Shown in pieces: positions 6,810 to 16,608 of a stretch of DNA of 59,979 nt. Position 1 is the first letter of the stretch. Each line of letters starts with the position of its first letter. The notes beneath the pieces were generated by a model. It did no database searches. It had not been told where the DNA came from and saw nothing but the letters and a program-made list of their open reading frames with translations. The position numbers and the translations under genes are program-made. This DNA is from Serratia marcescens (GTDB lineage: Bacteria; Pseudomonadota; Gammaproteobacteria; Enterobacterales; Enterobacteriaceae), in the NCBI GenBank assembly GCA_015548865.1, contig JADMXW010000008.1:144120-204098 (forward strand). The letters are read 5' to 3'.

Positions 6810-9800
6810 CTATATTTTCCCACCCACGCCTTTAAATTTTTCTACAAATGCCGCAACTTTTTGGAAAACGCTTTGCTTTTTTGTCAGGTATTGGGGATTT
6901 AGTGGGCTCATTTTGGGCAAAACAGCATTGAGCTCTGTGCCATTGTCGCTGGCAAACTCTCGTTTAAGAGAAGTGGTAATATAACGTTTAGCTGCCTCTT
7001 CATTCAGATTCTCGGATCCAATTAACTCTTGTGCTTCGCGCAGTTGCTCTACCTGTGCAAAAGCAAAGAAGGCGTCTATAATACTGGCCTTATCACTGAT
7101 TTTGTCCAGGTCTGTTTGATTAATGAAATCAACGAGTAAGCTTTCTTTAGCCCGACTTCCAAGGCTGGCGCGTATTAACCGACGAACTTCATCAATTAAG
7201 CCTGCTTTACTTTTATTCTTACGGTTGTGTTCAAAAATCAGCTCGAGAATATAATCAAGATTAATTTCTTGCGACTTCAGTAAATCTACCTCGAAGACAA
7301 CGTCATCCCAATCAATAGTCGATTTTTCTTTTTCAGCGGAAGATTTTTCCCGACGCAGCCAGTCGCGAACATCGTTATAAGTTGAACGGTAGTCCTGGAT
7401 TTTCCGTTCAGACGGCATTTTAATCGTTTGTAGCGTCGCCAGATCCTCATCGCTTAAATAATGCAGGGTCTTGAACTCCTCAACCGCCTCAGGGTCATTG
7501 ATGTCAATGTTCTGCAAGGCCTTCAGGCTGGCAAACTCGTCGTAGTTTTGCAGCACGTTCTCAACGCGTAAATACTCGCCAAAGAGTTTCGCAAAGGCTT
7601 TTTTGTCGGATTCTTTCTCAATGGTAGAAGGATCGGGAAAGCGTTGCTCCAGCTCCATCACTACGTCCACAAAGCCACGCCTTGCCTCACCGGTTACTAC
7701 GTCGGTAAAGCCTTCCATATACTCCTTGTAGCTTTTCTCGAGCACCACGTTCTTGGTGTTTTTATCGCCAAACAAGGTGATGGCGTCAATTGTCGCCTGC
7801 TCCAGATCGCGGAAGGTAACGATATTGCCGAAGGTTTTGGTTGCGTCAAAAATACGGTTGGTACGTGAATAGGCCTGCATCAAACCGTGGTAGCGCAGAT
7901 TTTTATCCACAAACAAGGTGTTCAGCGTCGGCGCATCAAACCCGGTCAGGAACATGCCGACCACAATCAGCAAGTCGATCTCCTTAGCCTTAACTTGCTT
8001 GGCCAGATCGCGGTAATAGTTTTGAAAACTATTGCTTTCCACGCTGAAGTTGGTTTTGAACAGCGCGTTGTAGTCAGCGATGGCGGCACTTAAAAACTCT
8101 TTGGCGCTGCTGTTCATTGCCGATACGTCAAAACTTTCATCCAGAATATCGCCTACGGCATCCTGTTCCTCATTGGCCACAAAAGAGAAAATGGTGGCGA
8201 TTTTTAGTGGTTTATCGCTGTCTTTTTGCAAGTCCTTGAGCGATTCGTAATACAGCTTGGCGGCATCCACGCTGCTCACAGCAAACATCGCATTAAAGCC
8301 TTTTGCTCCCGCATGCAGGCGATGCGTTTTTTGCCGAAAGTTATTCAGAATGTACTGCGAAATCTCTTTTATACGGATGGGATGCAATAAGGCTTGCCTG
8401 TTTTCCGCCGCGCTAAGCTTTTTCTCGTCCTGTTCGCTTTCAATGGCTTTGAAATGCGGGCGCACATCGTTGTAGTCCACTTTGAACTTGAGCACCTTTT
8501 CATCTCGAATCGCATCGGTGATCACATAAGAGTGCAGCTCCCGGCCAAATACGCTGGCCGTGGTGTCGGCCCCCAGAGCGTTTTGCGGAAAAATCGGTGT
8601 GCCGGTAAAGCCGAACTGATAGAACTTCTTAAACTTTTTCTTTAAGTTCCTCTGGGCTTCACCAAACTGACTGCGGTGGCATTCATCAAAGATAAACACC
8701 ACCTGTTTGTTGTAAATTGGCAGGTCGTTTTCGCTCTTCATCAGGTTATTGAGCTTCTGGATGGTGGTGACGATGATTTTGTTGTCATCTTTATCCAGAT
8801 TACGCTTGAGGCCAGCGGTGCTGTCAGAGCCGTTCACACTATCCGGCGAAAAACGCTGGTACTCTTTAATGGTTTGGTAATCCAGATCCTTGCGATCCAC
8901 CACGAAGAAAACCTTGTCGATGAACTCCAGCTCAGTGGCTAAGCGCGCTGCCTTGAAGCTGGTCAAGGTTTTACCGGAACCTGTGGTGTGCCAGATATAA
9001 CCGCCGCTTTCCGTATTGCTCCAGTTTTTGGCCTGCCAGGCGCTGTTGATCTTCCACAAGATGCGCTCAGTAGCGGCAATCTGGTAAGGGCGCATTACCA
9101 GTAGCGCATCGCTCACATCAAATACCGAATAATGCAACAGCACATTGAGCAGGGTGTTCTTCTGGAAAAAGGTGGCGGTAAAGTCCTTCAGGTCTTTCAG
9201 CAAGCTGTTATCAGCTTTCGCCCAGTTCATGGTGAAGTCGAAGCTGTTCTTGTTGCGCTGGGTGGTATTGGCAAAATAACGGCTATCGGTGCCGTTGGAA
9301 ATCACAAACAGCTGCAAATACTTGAACAGGGAATGGTCGCTGTTAAAACTCTCTTTGCTGTAGCGGTGCACCTGATTAAAGGCTTCGCGGATCGCCACGC
9401 CGCGCTTTTTCAGTTCCACCTGCACCAGCGGCAAGCCATTCACCAGAATGGTGACGTCATAACGATTGGCATGACTACCCTGTTGCTCAAACTGCTTGAT
9501 GACCTGAACCTTATTGCGGGCAATGTTTTTTTTGTCTACCAGGTAGATGTTCTGGATATGACCATCGTCAAACACAAAATCATGGATATAGTCGGTGTGA
9601 ATTTTGCGGGTTTTATCGACGATGCCATCGCTTGGCTTGTCCAGCCAGGTCTCCACAAACCGTATCCACTCACCGTCAGCAAACTGCATGTTGTTCAGGG
9701 TCTGCAACTGCTCGCGCACGTTGGCCAGCAGCTTCTCAGGCGTATTTAAACCAGGCTCATACTCGTAGCCCTGATTGTGCAAATCCTGAATGAACTCTCG

Positions 9801-9908
9801 TTCCAGGTCACCTTCGCTCTGGTAGCTTTCATTAAGCTGCCATTCCCTGGCGTATTTATCGAGAACGATAAAGCTATTTGATTCGGCAACAGCCTTGTAT
9901 TCGTACAT
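6810..9908 (-). CDS. hsdR: Type IC restriction-modification enzyme, restriction/translocase subunit HsdR
   Basis: 1032 aa, close in sequence and length to EcoR124I HsdR. The PD-(D/E)XK nuclease residues are Asp151, Glu165 and Lys167, the same numbers as in EcoR124I. Walker A TGSGKT occupies 309-314 and the DECH box 408-411, followed by the superfamily 2 helicase core and a helical C-terminus that binds the methylase. Known: two HsdR subunits join M2S1 to translocate DNA and cut unmethylated targets at a distance. It is the last gene of hsdM-hsdS-prrC-hsdR, starting 23 bp after prrC. All key motifs are intact, so the enzyme is predicted to be active. Confidence 0.95.
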   Translation of the reverse strand: MYEYKAVAESNSFIVLDKYAREWQLNESYQSEGDLEREFIQDLHNQGYEYEPGLNTPEKLLANVREQLQTLNNMQFADGEWIRFVETWLDKPSDGIVDKTRKIHTDYIHDFVFDDGHIQNIYLVDKKNIARNKVQVIKQFEQQGSHANRYDVTILVNGLPLVQVELKKRGVAIREAFNQVHRYSKESFNSDHSLFKYLQLFVISNGTDSRYFANTTQRNKNSFDFTMNWAKADNSLLKDLKDFTATFFQKNTLLNVLLHYSVFDVSDALLVMRPYQIAATERILWKINSAWQAKNWSNTESGGYIWHTTGSGKTLTSFKAARLATELEFIDKVFFVVDRKDLDYQTIKEYQRFSPDSVNGSDSTAGLKRNLDKDDNKIIVTTIQKLNNLMKSENDLPIYNKQVVFIFDECHRSQFGEAQRNLKKKFKKFYQFGFTGTPIFPQNALGADTTASVFGRELHSYVITDAIRDEKVLKFKVDYNDVRPHFKAIESEQDEKKLSAAENRQALLHPIRIKEISQYILNNFRQKTHRLHAGAKGFNAMFAVSSVDAAKLYYESLKDLQKDSDKPLKIATIFSFVANEEQDAVGDILDESFDVSAMNSSAKEFLSAAIADYNALFKTNFSVESNSFQNYYRDLAKQVKAKEIDLLIVVGMFLTGFDAPTLNTLFVDKNLRYHGLMQAYSRTNRIFDATKTFGNIVTFRDLEQATIDAITLFGDKNTKNVVLEKSYKEYMEGFTDVVTGEARRGFVDVVMELEQRFPDPSTIEKESDKKAFAKLFGEYLRVENVLQNYDEFASLKALQNIDINDPEAVEEFKTLHYLSDEDLATLQTIKMPSERKIQDYRSTYNDVRDWLRREKSSAEKEKSTIDWDDVVFEVDLLKSQEINLDYILELIFEHNRKNKSKAGLIDEVRRLIRASLGSRAKESLLVDFINQTDLDKISDKASIIDAFFAFAQVEQLREAQELIGSENLNEEAAKRYITTSLKREFASDNGTELNAVLPKMSPLNPQYLTKKQSVFQKVAAFVEKFKGVGGKI

Positions 9909-9931
9909 GCTTTACCCCTAAATCTTTTTCT

Positions 9932-11107
9932 TTAGTTTTCAGCCTGCTGAAAGCGATACATCGTATTGATTTCATTAACCAGATACCGCAGAACACGCTT
10001 GTCGTCTTCAGTGAGATCGGCCACTTCTTCGCCCGCATGTTTCGAGTGGCTGGAGATATTAATAATCCGGGCCTCATACGGATTGGTTTTTCCGTCATCC
10101 GTTTTTGGCAACAGATCGCCCCATTTCTTATAGCCAAGAAACGTGGAGGTTTTTTCCAGAATGTTTCTTAAAAAATTAAAGTGATATTTGCTCAGTTGAC
10201 CACTCTCGATGGCTTTTTCGAGTTCTGATTTCAAATAAAGATGATATGAGAACGGCGAGTCATTGGGCTGCTGGACTAACTGAAATGTGCCGTCGTCAAG
10301 CCTGGCCATCCGATACTTATCAAGCCATTTTTTCTTGTAACTACCGTCATCACTGTTGAGCTCATTATGCAGAACGTTATAAAAAAGCGGATTGTGCGTG
10401 GTGATGATGAATTTGACATCAGAATTGTTTGACTTGATCAGTTGGGCCAAATCTACGGCCAATTCAATTAAATGGTTCTCATCCAGCGAACTTACCGGGT
10501 CGTCAATAAAGATATATTCCAGTTGGTCAAACGCGTTGGTTTCACGCTCGGCGGGTTCAGCAACATTGAGAATGTCAATCACCTGTTCGATCAGCGTATA
10601 GAAAATACTCCAGATAAAATTGCTTTCCTCGCCCTTGGAGATTTTCAGATTTTCTGAGTGTTCATCATCACCGCGCTCAAGGGAAAAAGTTACTTCGGAG
10701 AAAGCCTTTACAGTGATTTCTCCTGTTATTTCATCTTTTTTCTCTTCGTTAAAGCGCGGCGTGAGCTTATCGTTGGTGTAACGCTGAAAGGTCGCAATGA
10801 TATTTCTATCTTGCCCTTGATCTTTCAGCACCCAGTCAGTAAACGAATTGGGCTGGATCCTTAGTCTGGGCTCGGCATCCTGTTCCAGGTCGTTGTCCCA
10901 ATAGAATAGATCTTCGGTAAAAGCGTTGTAATACAGGAATTTGTTGCGTGACAGCTCAGCTTGATCGACTTCATCCTCATTTCTGGGGGCAACGAGCTGC
11001 TTAAATTCGCGCGACAGGCGCGTTTTCCCCGTGCCATTGAAGGCATAGATCAACTGTACCTTTTTATTGGCGTCTTTAAGCCGCTGGGCGATTTCTGCTA
11101 GCGTCAT
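9932..11107 (-). CDS. prrC: PrrC anticodon nuclease (tRNA-Lys ACNase)
   Basis: 391 aa. The ABC-type ATPase part has Walker A GTGKT (25-29), a signature-like SKGEE (157-161) and Walker B YIFIDDP (198-204). The C-terminal nuclease part keeps Arg314 and Glu318 in LRNILEK and His354 in SSHSK, matching the Arg320-Glu324-His356 triad of E. coli PrrC. Known: PrrC is held latent by its type IC host enzyme. When phage T4 Stp inhibits restriction, PrrC is released and cleaves tRNA-Lys in the anticodon loop, killing the infected cell. The position between hsdS and hsdR is that of the E. coli prr locus. It starts one base after the hsdS stop. The N-terminus is shorter than in E. coli PrrC. Confidence 0.93.
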   Translation of the reverse strand: MTLAEIAQRLKDANKKVQLIYAFNGTGKTRLSREFKQLVAPRNEDEVDQAELSRNKFLYYNAFTEDLFYWDNDLEQDAEPRLRIQPNSFTDWVLKDQGQDRNIIATFQRYTNDKLTPRFNEEKKDEITGEITVKAFSEVTFSLERGDDEHSENLKISKGEESNFIWSIFYTLIEQVIDILNVAEPAERETNAFDQLEYIFIDDPVSSLDENHLIELAVDLAQLIKSNNSDVKFIITTHNPLFYNVLHNELNSDDGSYKKKWLDKYRMARLDDGTFQLVQQPNDSPFSYHLYLKSELEKAIESGQLSKYHFNFLRNILEKTSTFLGYKKWGDLLPKTDDGKTNPYEARIINISSHSKHAGEEVADLTEDDKRVLRYLVNEINTMYRFQQAEN

Positions 11108-11108
11108 A

Positions 11109-12326
11109 TCAGGCCACTACCTCTTCAGGCCTGGGAAAGCTCAACAGCAAATCGCGGTAATACTCATATTGCTTTTGGCGTAATGCGATTTCACGTGGCA
11201 AACCTTCGCTGATGGAATTGGTAAGGGCATCAAACTTGTCCAGAATGGCGACGGTGCGGGCTTGTTCGGCAAGCGATTTCTCAAGGTCATTTGGATACGG
11301 AACAGGAATTGCGATTTTAGCAAATCCATTAATCAATAATGTATTGACCTTGGTTCTGGCCACATACTTTGCTTTCTCGGCAATGAAAGATGCTGTTTGC
11401 ATGCAATAGGAAACAAACTTCGGGTTCATTGAATGTCGGAAAGCATAGCAGTGGTCGTGAATAGCTACTTTTTCATTTCCAAGCCAGGCCACGGCTTTAC
11501 CCACATCCTCGACGGTTTCTCCGACATCAGTTATCACTACGTCTCCTGGTTCCGCATAGCGAAGTGACTTTGCCATATCATTTCTGACCTGAGAAAGCGC
11601 ATGAGTTGTAAAGACGCCGTACCGAGTGTATATCTCACCGTAGTGGATAACACCAATGCCATCTTCAACATAATCAGCTTTCGTAAAGCGCTTTCCTCGA
11701 ATAAATTCGCCAATCTCCCCCAAAGTTTTCCACTCTACGTCCCCTTCCTTAAAACTCAACAAGTGGTCGCGATAGTAGTTGTATTGTTTTTTACGGGCTG
11801 TAAGCTCGGCTGTAAGCTCGGCTGTAAGAGAGGTAAAAGTGTCCAAAATGCGGACGATTTCGCCCTGGATTTCGAGCGATTTTTTGGGGTTTTCTGGGCA
11901 GGGGATGGGGATTAGAAATGATTCGAGCATTGGCTTTCTTATGGAAATGGAGGTAGCGCCAACACATTTCGTTAAAATGTATTTTTTAAAATTAGACAGC
12001 ATAAAGTAGTAAATGAATTTACTGTTCAGCTTAGCTGTGTGAATTCTTATACGGTAAGCTCTTTGATGAAGTGCATATTTCCCTTCAACATAATGAAATA
12101 TGTCACCAATTCCACCCTCTCCTGGAATCACTATTGCCGTTTCATCATATTCAAACTTATCTGCTCTTAGAATATTTTTAGAACGGACATAAAATGGATA
12201 AATACCACTTTCGCTTTCATCTTGTCGGTTAGAGCTCCCCGTGCCAATAATCGCATGTTGATTTAAGGTATTCCACTCAACCTCAACCCCATCCAGCAAC
12301 TTTTCCAGATAACTCAACTCGCTCAT
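11109..12326 (-). CDS. hsdS: Type IC restriction-modification specificity subunit HsdS
   Basis: 405 aa with two target-recognition domains (about 20-150 and 200-350), each followed by a conserved helical spacer ending in KKQYNYYRD or [10 protein letters not shown]. Between them lie two tandem TAEL units (168-175), the length-variable spacer known from EcoR124I. Known: in EcoR124-type enzymes two TAEL copies set a 6-bp, and three copies a 7-bp, gap between the half-sites. The half-site sequences cannot be read from the protein by eye. It overlaps hsdM by 4 bp (ATGA) and is followed one base later by prrC. Confidence 0.93.
   Translation of the reverse strand: MSELSYLEKLLDGVEVEWNTLNQHAIIGTGSSNRQDESESGIYPFYVRSKNILRADKFEYDETAIVIPGEGGIGDIFHYVEGKYALHQRAYRIRIHTAKLNSKFIYYFMLSNFKKYILTKCVGATSISIRKPMLESFLIPIPCPENPKKSLEIQGEIVRILDTFTSLTAELTAELTARKKQYNYYRDHLLSFKEGDVEWKTLGEIGEFIRGKRFTKADYVEDGIGVIHYGEIYTRYGVFTTHALSQVRNDMAKSLRYAEPGDVVITDVGETVEDVGKAVAWLGNEKVAIHDHCYAFRHSMNPKFVSYCMQTASFIAEKAKYVARTKVNTLLINGFAKIAIPVPYPNDLEKSLAEQARTVAILDKFDALTNSISEGLPREIALRQKQYEYYRDLLLSFPRPEEVVA
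11796..11829 (-). repeat. 12-bp tandem repeats encoding TAEL in hsdS
   Basis: The unit GTAAGCTCGGCT (plus strand) occurs twice at 11800-11823, flanked by partial copies (GGCT before, GTAAG after). Each unit encodes four residues of the central spacer, so slippage or unequal exchange would shift the recognition sequence by one base without a frameshift. Confidence 0.85.
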
Positions 12327-13879
12327 AGCTGCGCCTCGCTGCCTTCAATCTCCGCCACAATTGCATCAATCTCCGTACGTAGTTGGTCGATTTTAGCGGC
12401 GGTGATTTTCAGCTCGGCATTGAGCGTAGTGATATCGACTACTTCGCGGTTGTCTTTGGCTTCGACATAGCTACTTACCGACAGGTTGTAATCATTGGCC
12501 TTAATGTCTTCAAAGCTCACCGATTTGGCAAAATGATCAACGCCTGCTTTGCTATCAAACACCTGCATAATTTGCTCAATATGCTTCTCAGTGAGCGTGT
12601 TGTTATTGGTTTCCTTCTTAAACAACCCGCTGGCGTCGATAAACTGGGTGGTCATGTCGGTTTTGTGTTTGGACAGCACCAGAATATTCACGGCGATGGT
12701 GGTGCCAAAAAACAGGTTGGGAGCAAGTGAAATCACGGTTTCGACATAGTTGTTATCCACCAAATATTGGCGAATTTTCTGCTCGGCACCGCCCCGGTAA
12801 AATATGCCGGGAAAGCAAACAATGACGGCACGGCCTTTGCTGGAAAGATAACTGAGCGCATGCAGCACAAAAGCGAAGTCGGCTTTGGATTTGGGCGCTA
12901 ACACACCTGCCGGGGCAAAACGGTCATCGTTGATCAGAGTGGGGTCGTCTGAGCCTATCCATTTCACCGAGTAAGGTGGGTTAGAGACGATGGCATCAAA
13001 AGGTTTGTCATCGCCAAAATGCGGATTACGCAGCGTATCACCGAGCTGGATATTGAACTTGTCGTAGTTGATATTGTGCAAGAACATGTTCATCCGCGCC
13101 AGGTTGTAGGTGGTGTGGTTGAGTTCCTGCCCCCAAAAACCGTCTTCAATAATGTGGGCGTCAAAGTGTTTTTTGGCTTGCAGCAGCAGCGAGCCAGAAC
13201 CACACGCTGGGTCATAAATTTTGTTGACGCTGGTTTGCTTGTGCATGGCCAGTTGCGCAATAAGTTTGGACACGTGTTGTGGCGTAAAAAACTCACCGCC
13301 GGATTTGCCAGCGTTGGCGGCGTAGTTGGAGATAAGAAACTCGTAGGCATCACCGAAAAGGTCGATGTGACTACCTTCAAAATCGCCAAAATCTAATTCT
13401 GCCACCCCTTTGAGCACTGCCGCCAGACGTGTATTTTTGTCTTTTACTGTATTGCCGAGCCGGTTGCTGGTAGTGTCAAAATCAGCAAACAAACCCTTGA
13501 TATCGTTCTCTGAAGGGTATCCGCTGGCTGACATTTCAATAGCCGAGAAGATGTCAGCCAAATCGGTGTTTAATTTTTCGTTAGTACTGGCACCTGCGGC
13601 GATGTTAACAAACAAATCATCTGGGTAAATGAAATAGCCTTTGGTTTTAATGGCGTCGTCTTTGATTTCCGGGGTAATAACGCTCCGGGGGAGTGTTGCA
13701 TACTTGACGCTGTCATCACCGCCTTCAATGTAATTAGCAAAATTTTCGCTGATGAAGCGGTAAAACAGAGCGCCTAAAACGTATTGCTTAAAATCCCAGC
13801 CATCCACTGCACCGCGTACATCGTTGGCAATCTGCCAGATCTGGCGTTGCAGTGCGGCGCGTTGTTGGGTGCTTGTCAT
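12323..13879 (-). CDS. hsdM: Type IC restriction-modification methyltransferase subunit HsdM
   Basis: 518 aa. An N-terminal helical domain (about 1-165) is followed by an N6-adenine methyltransferase with the SAM motif DPACGSG (223-229) and the catalytic NPPY (300-303). Known: M2S1 methylates adenines in a bipartite target to protect host DNA. It is the first gene of the operon. The start follows a CGGAG ribosome site, and a TATAAT (13938-13943, minus strand) lies about 60 bp upstream with no good -35. Sequence is of EcoR124/EcoprrI (type IC) style, consistent with the linked prrC. Confidence 0.95.
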   Translation of the reverse strand: MTSTQQRAALQRQIWQIANDVRGAVDGWDFKQYVLGALFYRFISENFANYIEGGDDSVKYATLPRSVITPEIKDDAIKTKGYFIYPDDLFVNIAAGASTNEKLNTDLADIFSAIEMSASGYPSENDIKGLFADFDTTSNRLGNTVKDKNTRLAAVLKGVAELDFGDFEGSHIDLFGDAYEFLISNYAANAGKSGGEFFTPQHVSKLIAQLAMHKQTSVNKIYDPACGSGSLLLQAKKHFDAHIIEDGFWGQELNHTTYNLARMNMFLHNINYDKFNIQLGDTLRNPHFGDDKPFDAIVSNPPYSVKWIGSDDPTLINDDRFAPAGVLAPKSKADFAFVLHALSYLSSKGRAVIVCFPGIFYRGGAEQKIRQYLVDNNYVETVISLAPNLFFGTTIAVNILVLSKHKTDMTTQFIDASGLFKKETNNNTLTEKHIEQIMQVFDSKAGVDHFAKSVSFEDIKANDYNLSVSSYVEAKDNREVVDITTLNAELKITAAKIDQLRTEIDAIVAEIEGSEAQL

Positions 13880-13937
13880 GGTAAAACTCCGGTTTTAATA
13901 CATATTGGGATAGCCATAGGCCCATAATTAGTCCTGC

Positions 13938-13943
13938 ATTATA
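13938..13943 (-). promoter_or_regulatory. Candidate -10 element of the hsd-prrC operon
   Basis: TATAAT on the minus strand, about 60 bp upstream of the hsdM start. No convincing -35 was seen at 16-18 bp. Confidence 0.4.
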
Positions 13944-13996
13944 ACGAGTAAAGACGTTCTAATCATTTCGAATTGCCACTAATTGGGAGGACCGTA

Positions 13997-14160
13997 TTGA
14001 CTACGGTGTGGGACTGGCATCCCGCCGACATTATCGCGGCGCTGAAAAAGCAGGGAACGTCTCTGTCCGCCGTTTCCCGCCATTCAGGGCTGGCGTCCTC
14101 CACGCTGACAAGCGCCCTTAACCGCCACTGGCCGAAAGGCAAGCGAAGCGCGGCAGACCG
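13997..14160 (+). pseudogene. Truncated second copy of the Ner-like regulator gene
   Basis: A GGAGG site (13986-13990) precedes a TTG start (13997) by six bases. Translation gives a Ner-like HTH starting with DWHPADIIAALKKQGTSLSA and running to WPKGKR, then departs from the family where the intact copy at 6509 continues to its IWPSRYR end. The frame stays open to 14611 but with low-complexity, gene-unlike sequence. Nucleotide identity to the intact copy is about 85% over 134 bp (20 mismatches counted). The copy is most likely non-functional, though the HTH itself is complete. Confidence 0.7.
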
Positions 14161-15009
14161 TCATTCACAAAATGACGAAAAAATCTACAAACAACTCAAT
14201 TTTCGAAAAAAAGGTTTCCCCTTTTCATCCGCGAAAACCGGGTGTAATCTCCCTCCTGCACTCCGCTGCTCCGGCAGCACCCCAAAGCTTCATAACCTGA
14301 AAGAAGCGCCTGACTCGTCAGGAGATGGTTGCTCCTTTTACCGGTGCAAACCTCTGCAAACACCGGGTCGCAGAACATCGCGGCAGAGGCTCAGAATCAC
14401 ACACGATACGTCCTTTTCACTGCGCCAGTTCATCGGCTGTCATTCCACCCAACCGGAAATCACCCGATTTCACGGCTCACTTACGTCTGCCGAATTTCAG
14501 CGCCTTTTACCTGCACCAGTCCACTGGTCAATGTCGCACCCTGCCGGAAGCGATCCGGCCCCCTGCTCCAGCGTCCCCTACGTTACGGGTTGCGGCCTGC
14601 ATTTGCCGTAAGGCATTTGCTGCCGCGTGACCGTAAACCTGCACCAGAATTTGCGTTCCCGGAGCGCAATGCTCAACAAGGCGTCACTTGAGTCCCGCAT
14701 CGCGGACACAAGTGACGCCGTACCACCACACCGACGCAGGCCACGTTTTATCCGGCCTGCGCCTCATTCCCCCACACTGACACGCCGTTTTCAGGCCGCT
14801 GTCGGTTCAGAAAAGGAGAAAAAGATCGATACCGAGGGGGGCATGATGCCCCGGAGAATTTCCTGCTACGGCAGCAGCCTGTACCGCGTACAGTCTGAAA
14901 CTCCCTACACCTCAACAACCTGCCACCCCGGCGTGAAGGTATCGTTCTGGCGCAGCCAAAAAGCATACGCCGGGGCCAGATTGTGCTTTTAACAGCGGAA
15001 GGGGTAGCT
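14161..15009. other. Island filler with no supported gene
   Basis: About 850 bp with several overlapping open frames (for example 14329-14691 and 14627-14992), none with a good ribosome site, domain or recognisable family. Serine, proline and arginine-rich translations suggest frames opened by base composition. Sequence of this kind precedes Integrase_1 genes in some ICE-like islands, so it may be a conserved leader or a decayed ICE segment; that is an impression only. A GGGGGGCATGATGCCCC palindrome-like run sits at about 14836-14852. Confidence 0.4.
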
Positions 15010-15891
15010 ATGGGCAAATTAAGCGGTGAAATGAAGGCGCTGGCGAAAAAGGTCGGTGGCAGTTTTAAAACGGTGGATGACCGCATTCATATCGTGCAGC
15101 GGTTCAGCCGCCATTTACGTGGGCTGAATATTCAGATCCAGCGGGTGGAGCAGATCAAGGTACGTCATATCGAATGTTATGTTCAGGCGCGGCTGGCACA
15201 GGAAATCGGTAAACGGACGCTACAAAATGAAATGGCCGCGCTGCGCGGAGTGCTGCAACAGGCCGGACGCAGGCAGGTGGCGGAACATGAGCGGCTGACC
15301 AATAAATCATTGGGGCTGGCTGGTGCATCCCGTAACGGCACTAACCGTGCCATCACGCAGGAGTATTATCAGCAGGTGCTGGAAGCCGCCCGCGATAAAG
15401 ACGCAGGGCTGGCGGCAACGCTGGAACTGGCAAGGCTGATGGGGTTGCGCTCGCAGGAGGCGGTACAGTGCTGCCAGTCACTAAAAGCGTGGAAACAGGC
15501 GCTGGAGCGCGGAGACGCCCGGCTGACGGTGGTGTTTGGCACCAAAGGTGGACGGTCACGGGAAACGGTGATACTGGATTCTGGCGCAATCAGAAAGGCG
15601 CTGAATAATGCCTTATCTGTCGCAGAACAACGTAACGGCAGGCTGATTGATCAGCCCGGCCTCCATAAGGCGATGAATTACTGGCGGGGAGCGCTCGCTG
15701 AAGCCGGACTGACGGGGACTTATACCCCGCATTCACTGCGTTATGCGTGGGCGCAGGATGCCATCCGTCACTATCTGGCGCAGGGATTCAGCGACAAAGA
15801 AGCGCTGGCGCTGACCTCAATGGATTTGGGCCACGGCGACGGGCGCGGGCGGTATGTGGTGCAGGTCTACGGGCGGCAGGAAGAGGAATAA
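15010..15891 (+). CDS. Tyrosine-recombinase-like protein (Integrase_1 domain)
   Basis: 293 aa from the ATG that follows GGAAGGGG (a longer frame opens at 14983). The N-terminal SAM-like core-binding region (about 5-100) is followed by a catalytic region with recombinase boxes: Arg in GLRSQEA, TPHSLRYAW (His-x-x-Arg) and LGHGDGRGRY, with a C-terminal Tyr in RYVVQVYG. Known: proteins with this Integrase_1 domain recur inside integrative and conjugative elements, usually away from the att site, and their role is poorly defined. It is not next to a tRNA and has no excisionase neighbour here. It probably marks ICE-derived DNA rather than the recombinase that placed this island. Confidence 0.75.
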   Translation: MGKLSGEMKALAKKVGGSFKTVDDRIHIVQRFSRHLRGLNIQIQRVEQIKVRHIECYVQARLAQEIGKRTLQNEMAALRGVLQQAGRRQVAEHERLTNKSLGLAGASRNGTNRAITQEYYQQVLEAARDKDAGLAATLELARLMGLRSQEAVQCCQSLKAWKQALERGDARLTVVFGTKGGRSRETVILDSGAIRKALNNALSVAEQRNGRLIDQPGLHKAMNYWRGALAEAGLTGTYTPHSLRYAWAQDAIRHYLAQGFSDKEALALTSMDLGHGDGRGRYVVQVYGRQEEE

Positions 15892-16145
15892 TTTCCTGTT
15901 CTGGTGCAATCATGAAAAGGCCAGTATAAAAGGAAAAAGGCCGGAGGGGGACAGTGCTCTAAGGGTAACAGCGCCTTACCGGAAAGGGCCGGAACTGACT
16001 TATTTACGCTCTTTTTCAAAGGGCTTATCACTCCTAATGACATTAATGGATATTATACATGTGATTTATATATAGTACTCTCAATAGAGAAAAGGATTAT
16101 CTTGTGGTGTTTCACAATGTTGAGAATATAACGTTGAGGTAAAAA

Positions 16146-16418
16146 ATGACAAATCTTTATAGCCCAGAAATAGCATCGGAAATGAAAAAACGTTGTTATA
16201 CCGTTGAAGTCTCAAATGCTGGTGGCCCATTTTCAACATTTTCAAGTGCGGGTTCAGTAAACAAGGTATTTGGAGATGGAGCTTGTCCAGCTAACTTTCG
16301 TGCAGCTTGTATCGCTCACGCGGGAGGAGAAAATGTTAAAATTGGAGAATCTACCGAGCTCATTCCTCGAGCCGTTAACGGTTATTCACTCGTGTTCAAA
16401 TTTACCCGGAGAAAATGA
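16146..16418 (+). CDS. Orphan small hypothetical protein
   Basis: 90 aa, not recognised. It begins MTNLYSPEIASEMKKRCYTV, contains FSTFSSAGSVNKVFGDG in the middle and ends FKFTRRK. It has no signal peptide or membrane segment and three cysteines. A GAGG ribosome site lies six bases before the ATG. The gene sits alone in an AT-rich stretch (15892-16608) unlike the GC-rich recombinase before it. It could be a recently acquired accessory gene, possibly defence-related from context only. Confidence 0.55.
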   Translation: MTNLYSPEIASEMKKRCYTVEVSNAGGPFSTFSSAGSVNKVFGDGACPANFRAACIAHAGGENVKIGESTELIPRAVNGYSLVFKFTRRK

Positions 16419-16555
16419 GTGATATCCCACAATAAAATATAATGATCACATTTTAACTAATATATTATATGGTTTCTGTGGGCAATGAGACTCTAATTTC
16501 AAACTTAACCGGGCAGATAAAATATCGCTTCCAGCAGAAGTGTCAATGTTATAAA

Positions 16556-16586
16556 AAAGCAGATCACTGAATTAGGGATCTGCTTT
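16556..16586 (-). terminator. Rho-independent terminator of the integrase gene
   Basis: A perfect 10-bp stem AAAGCAGATC / GATCTGCTTT is followed on the minus strand by TTTTTTAT. It lies 23 bp after the integrase stop codon. Confidence 0.8.
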
Positions 16587-16608
16587 CCGGCGTGGTTCAT
16601 CAACAGGC

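Noticed and set aside
9132..9749. 205-codon plus-strand frame opposite hsdR
   Set aside because: Shadow frame of a highly conserved gene; no start signal or family.
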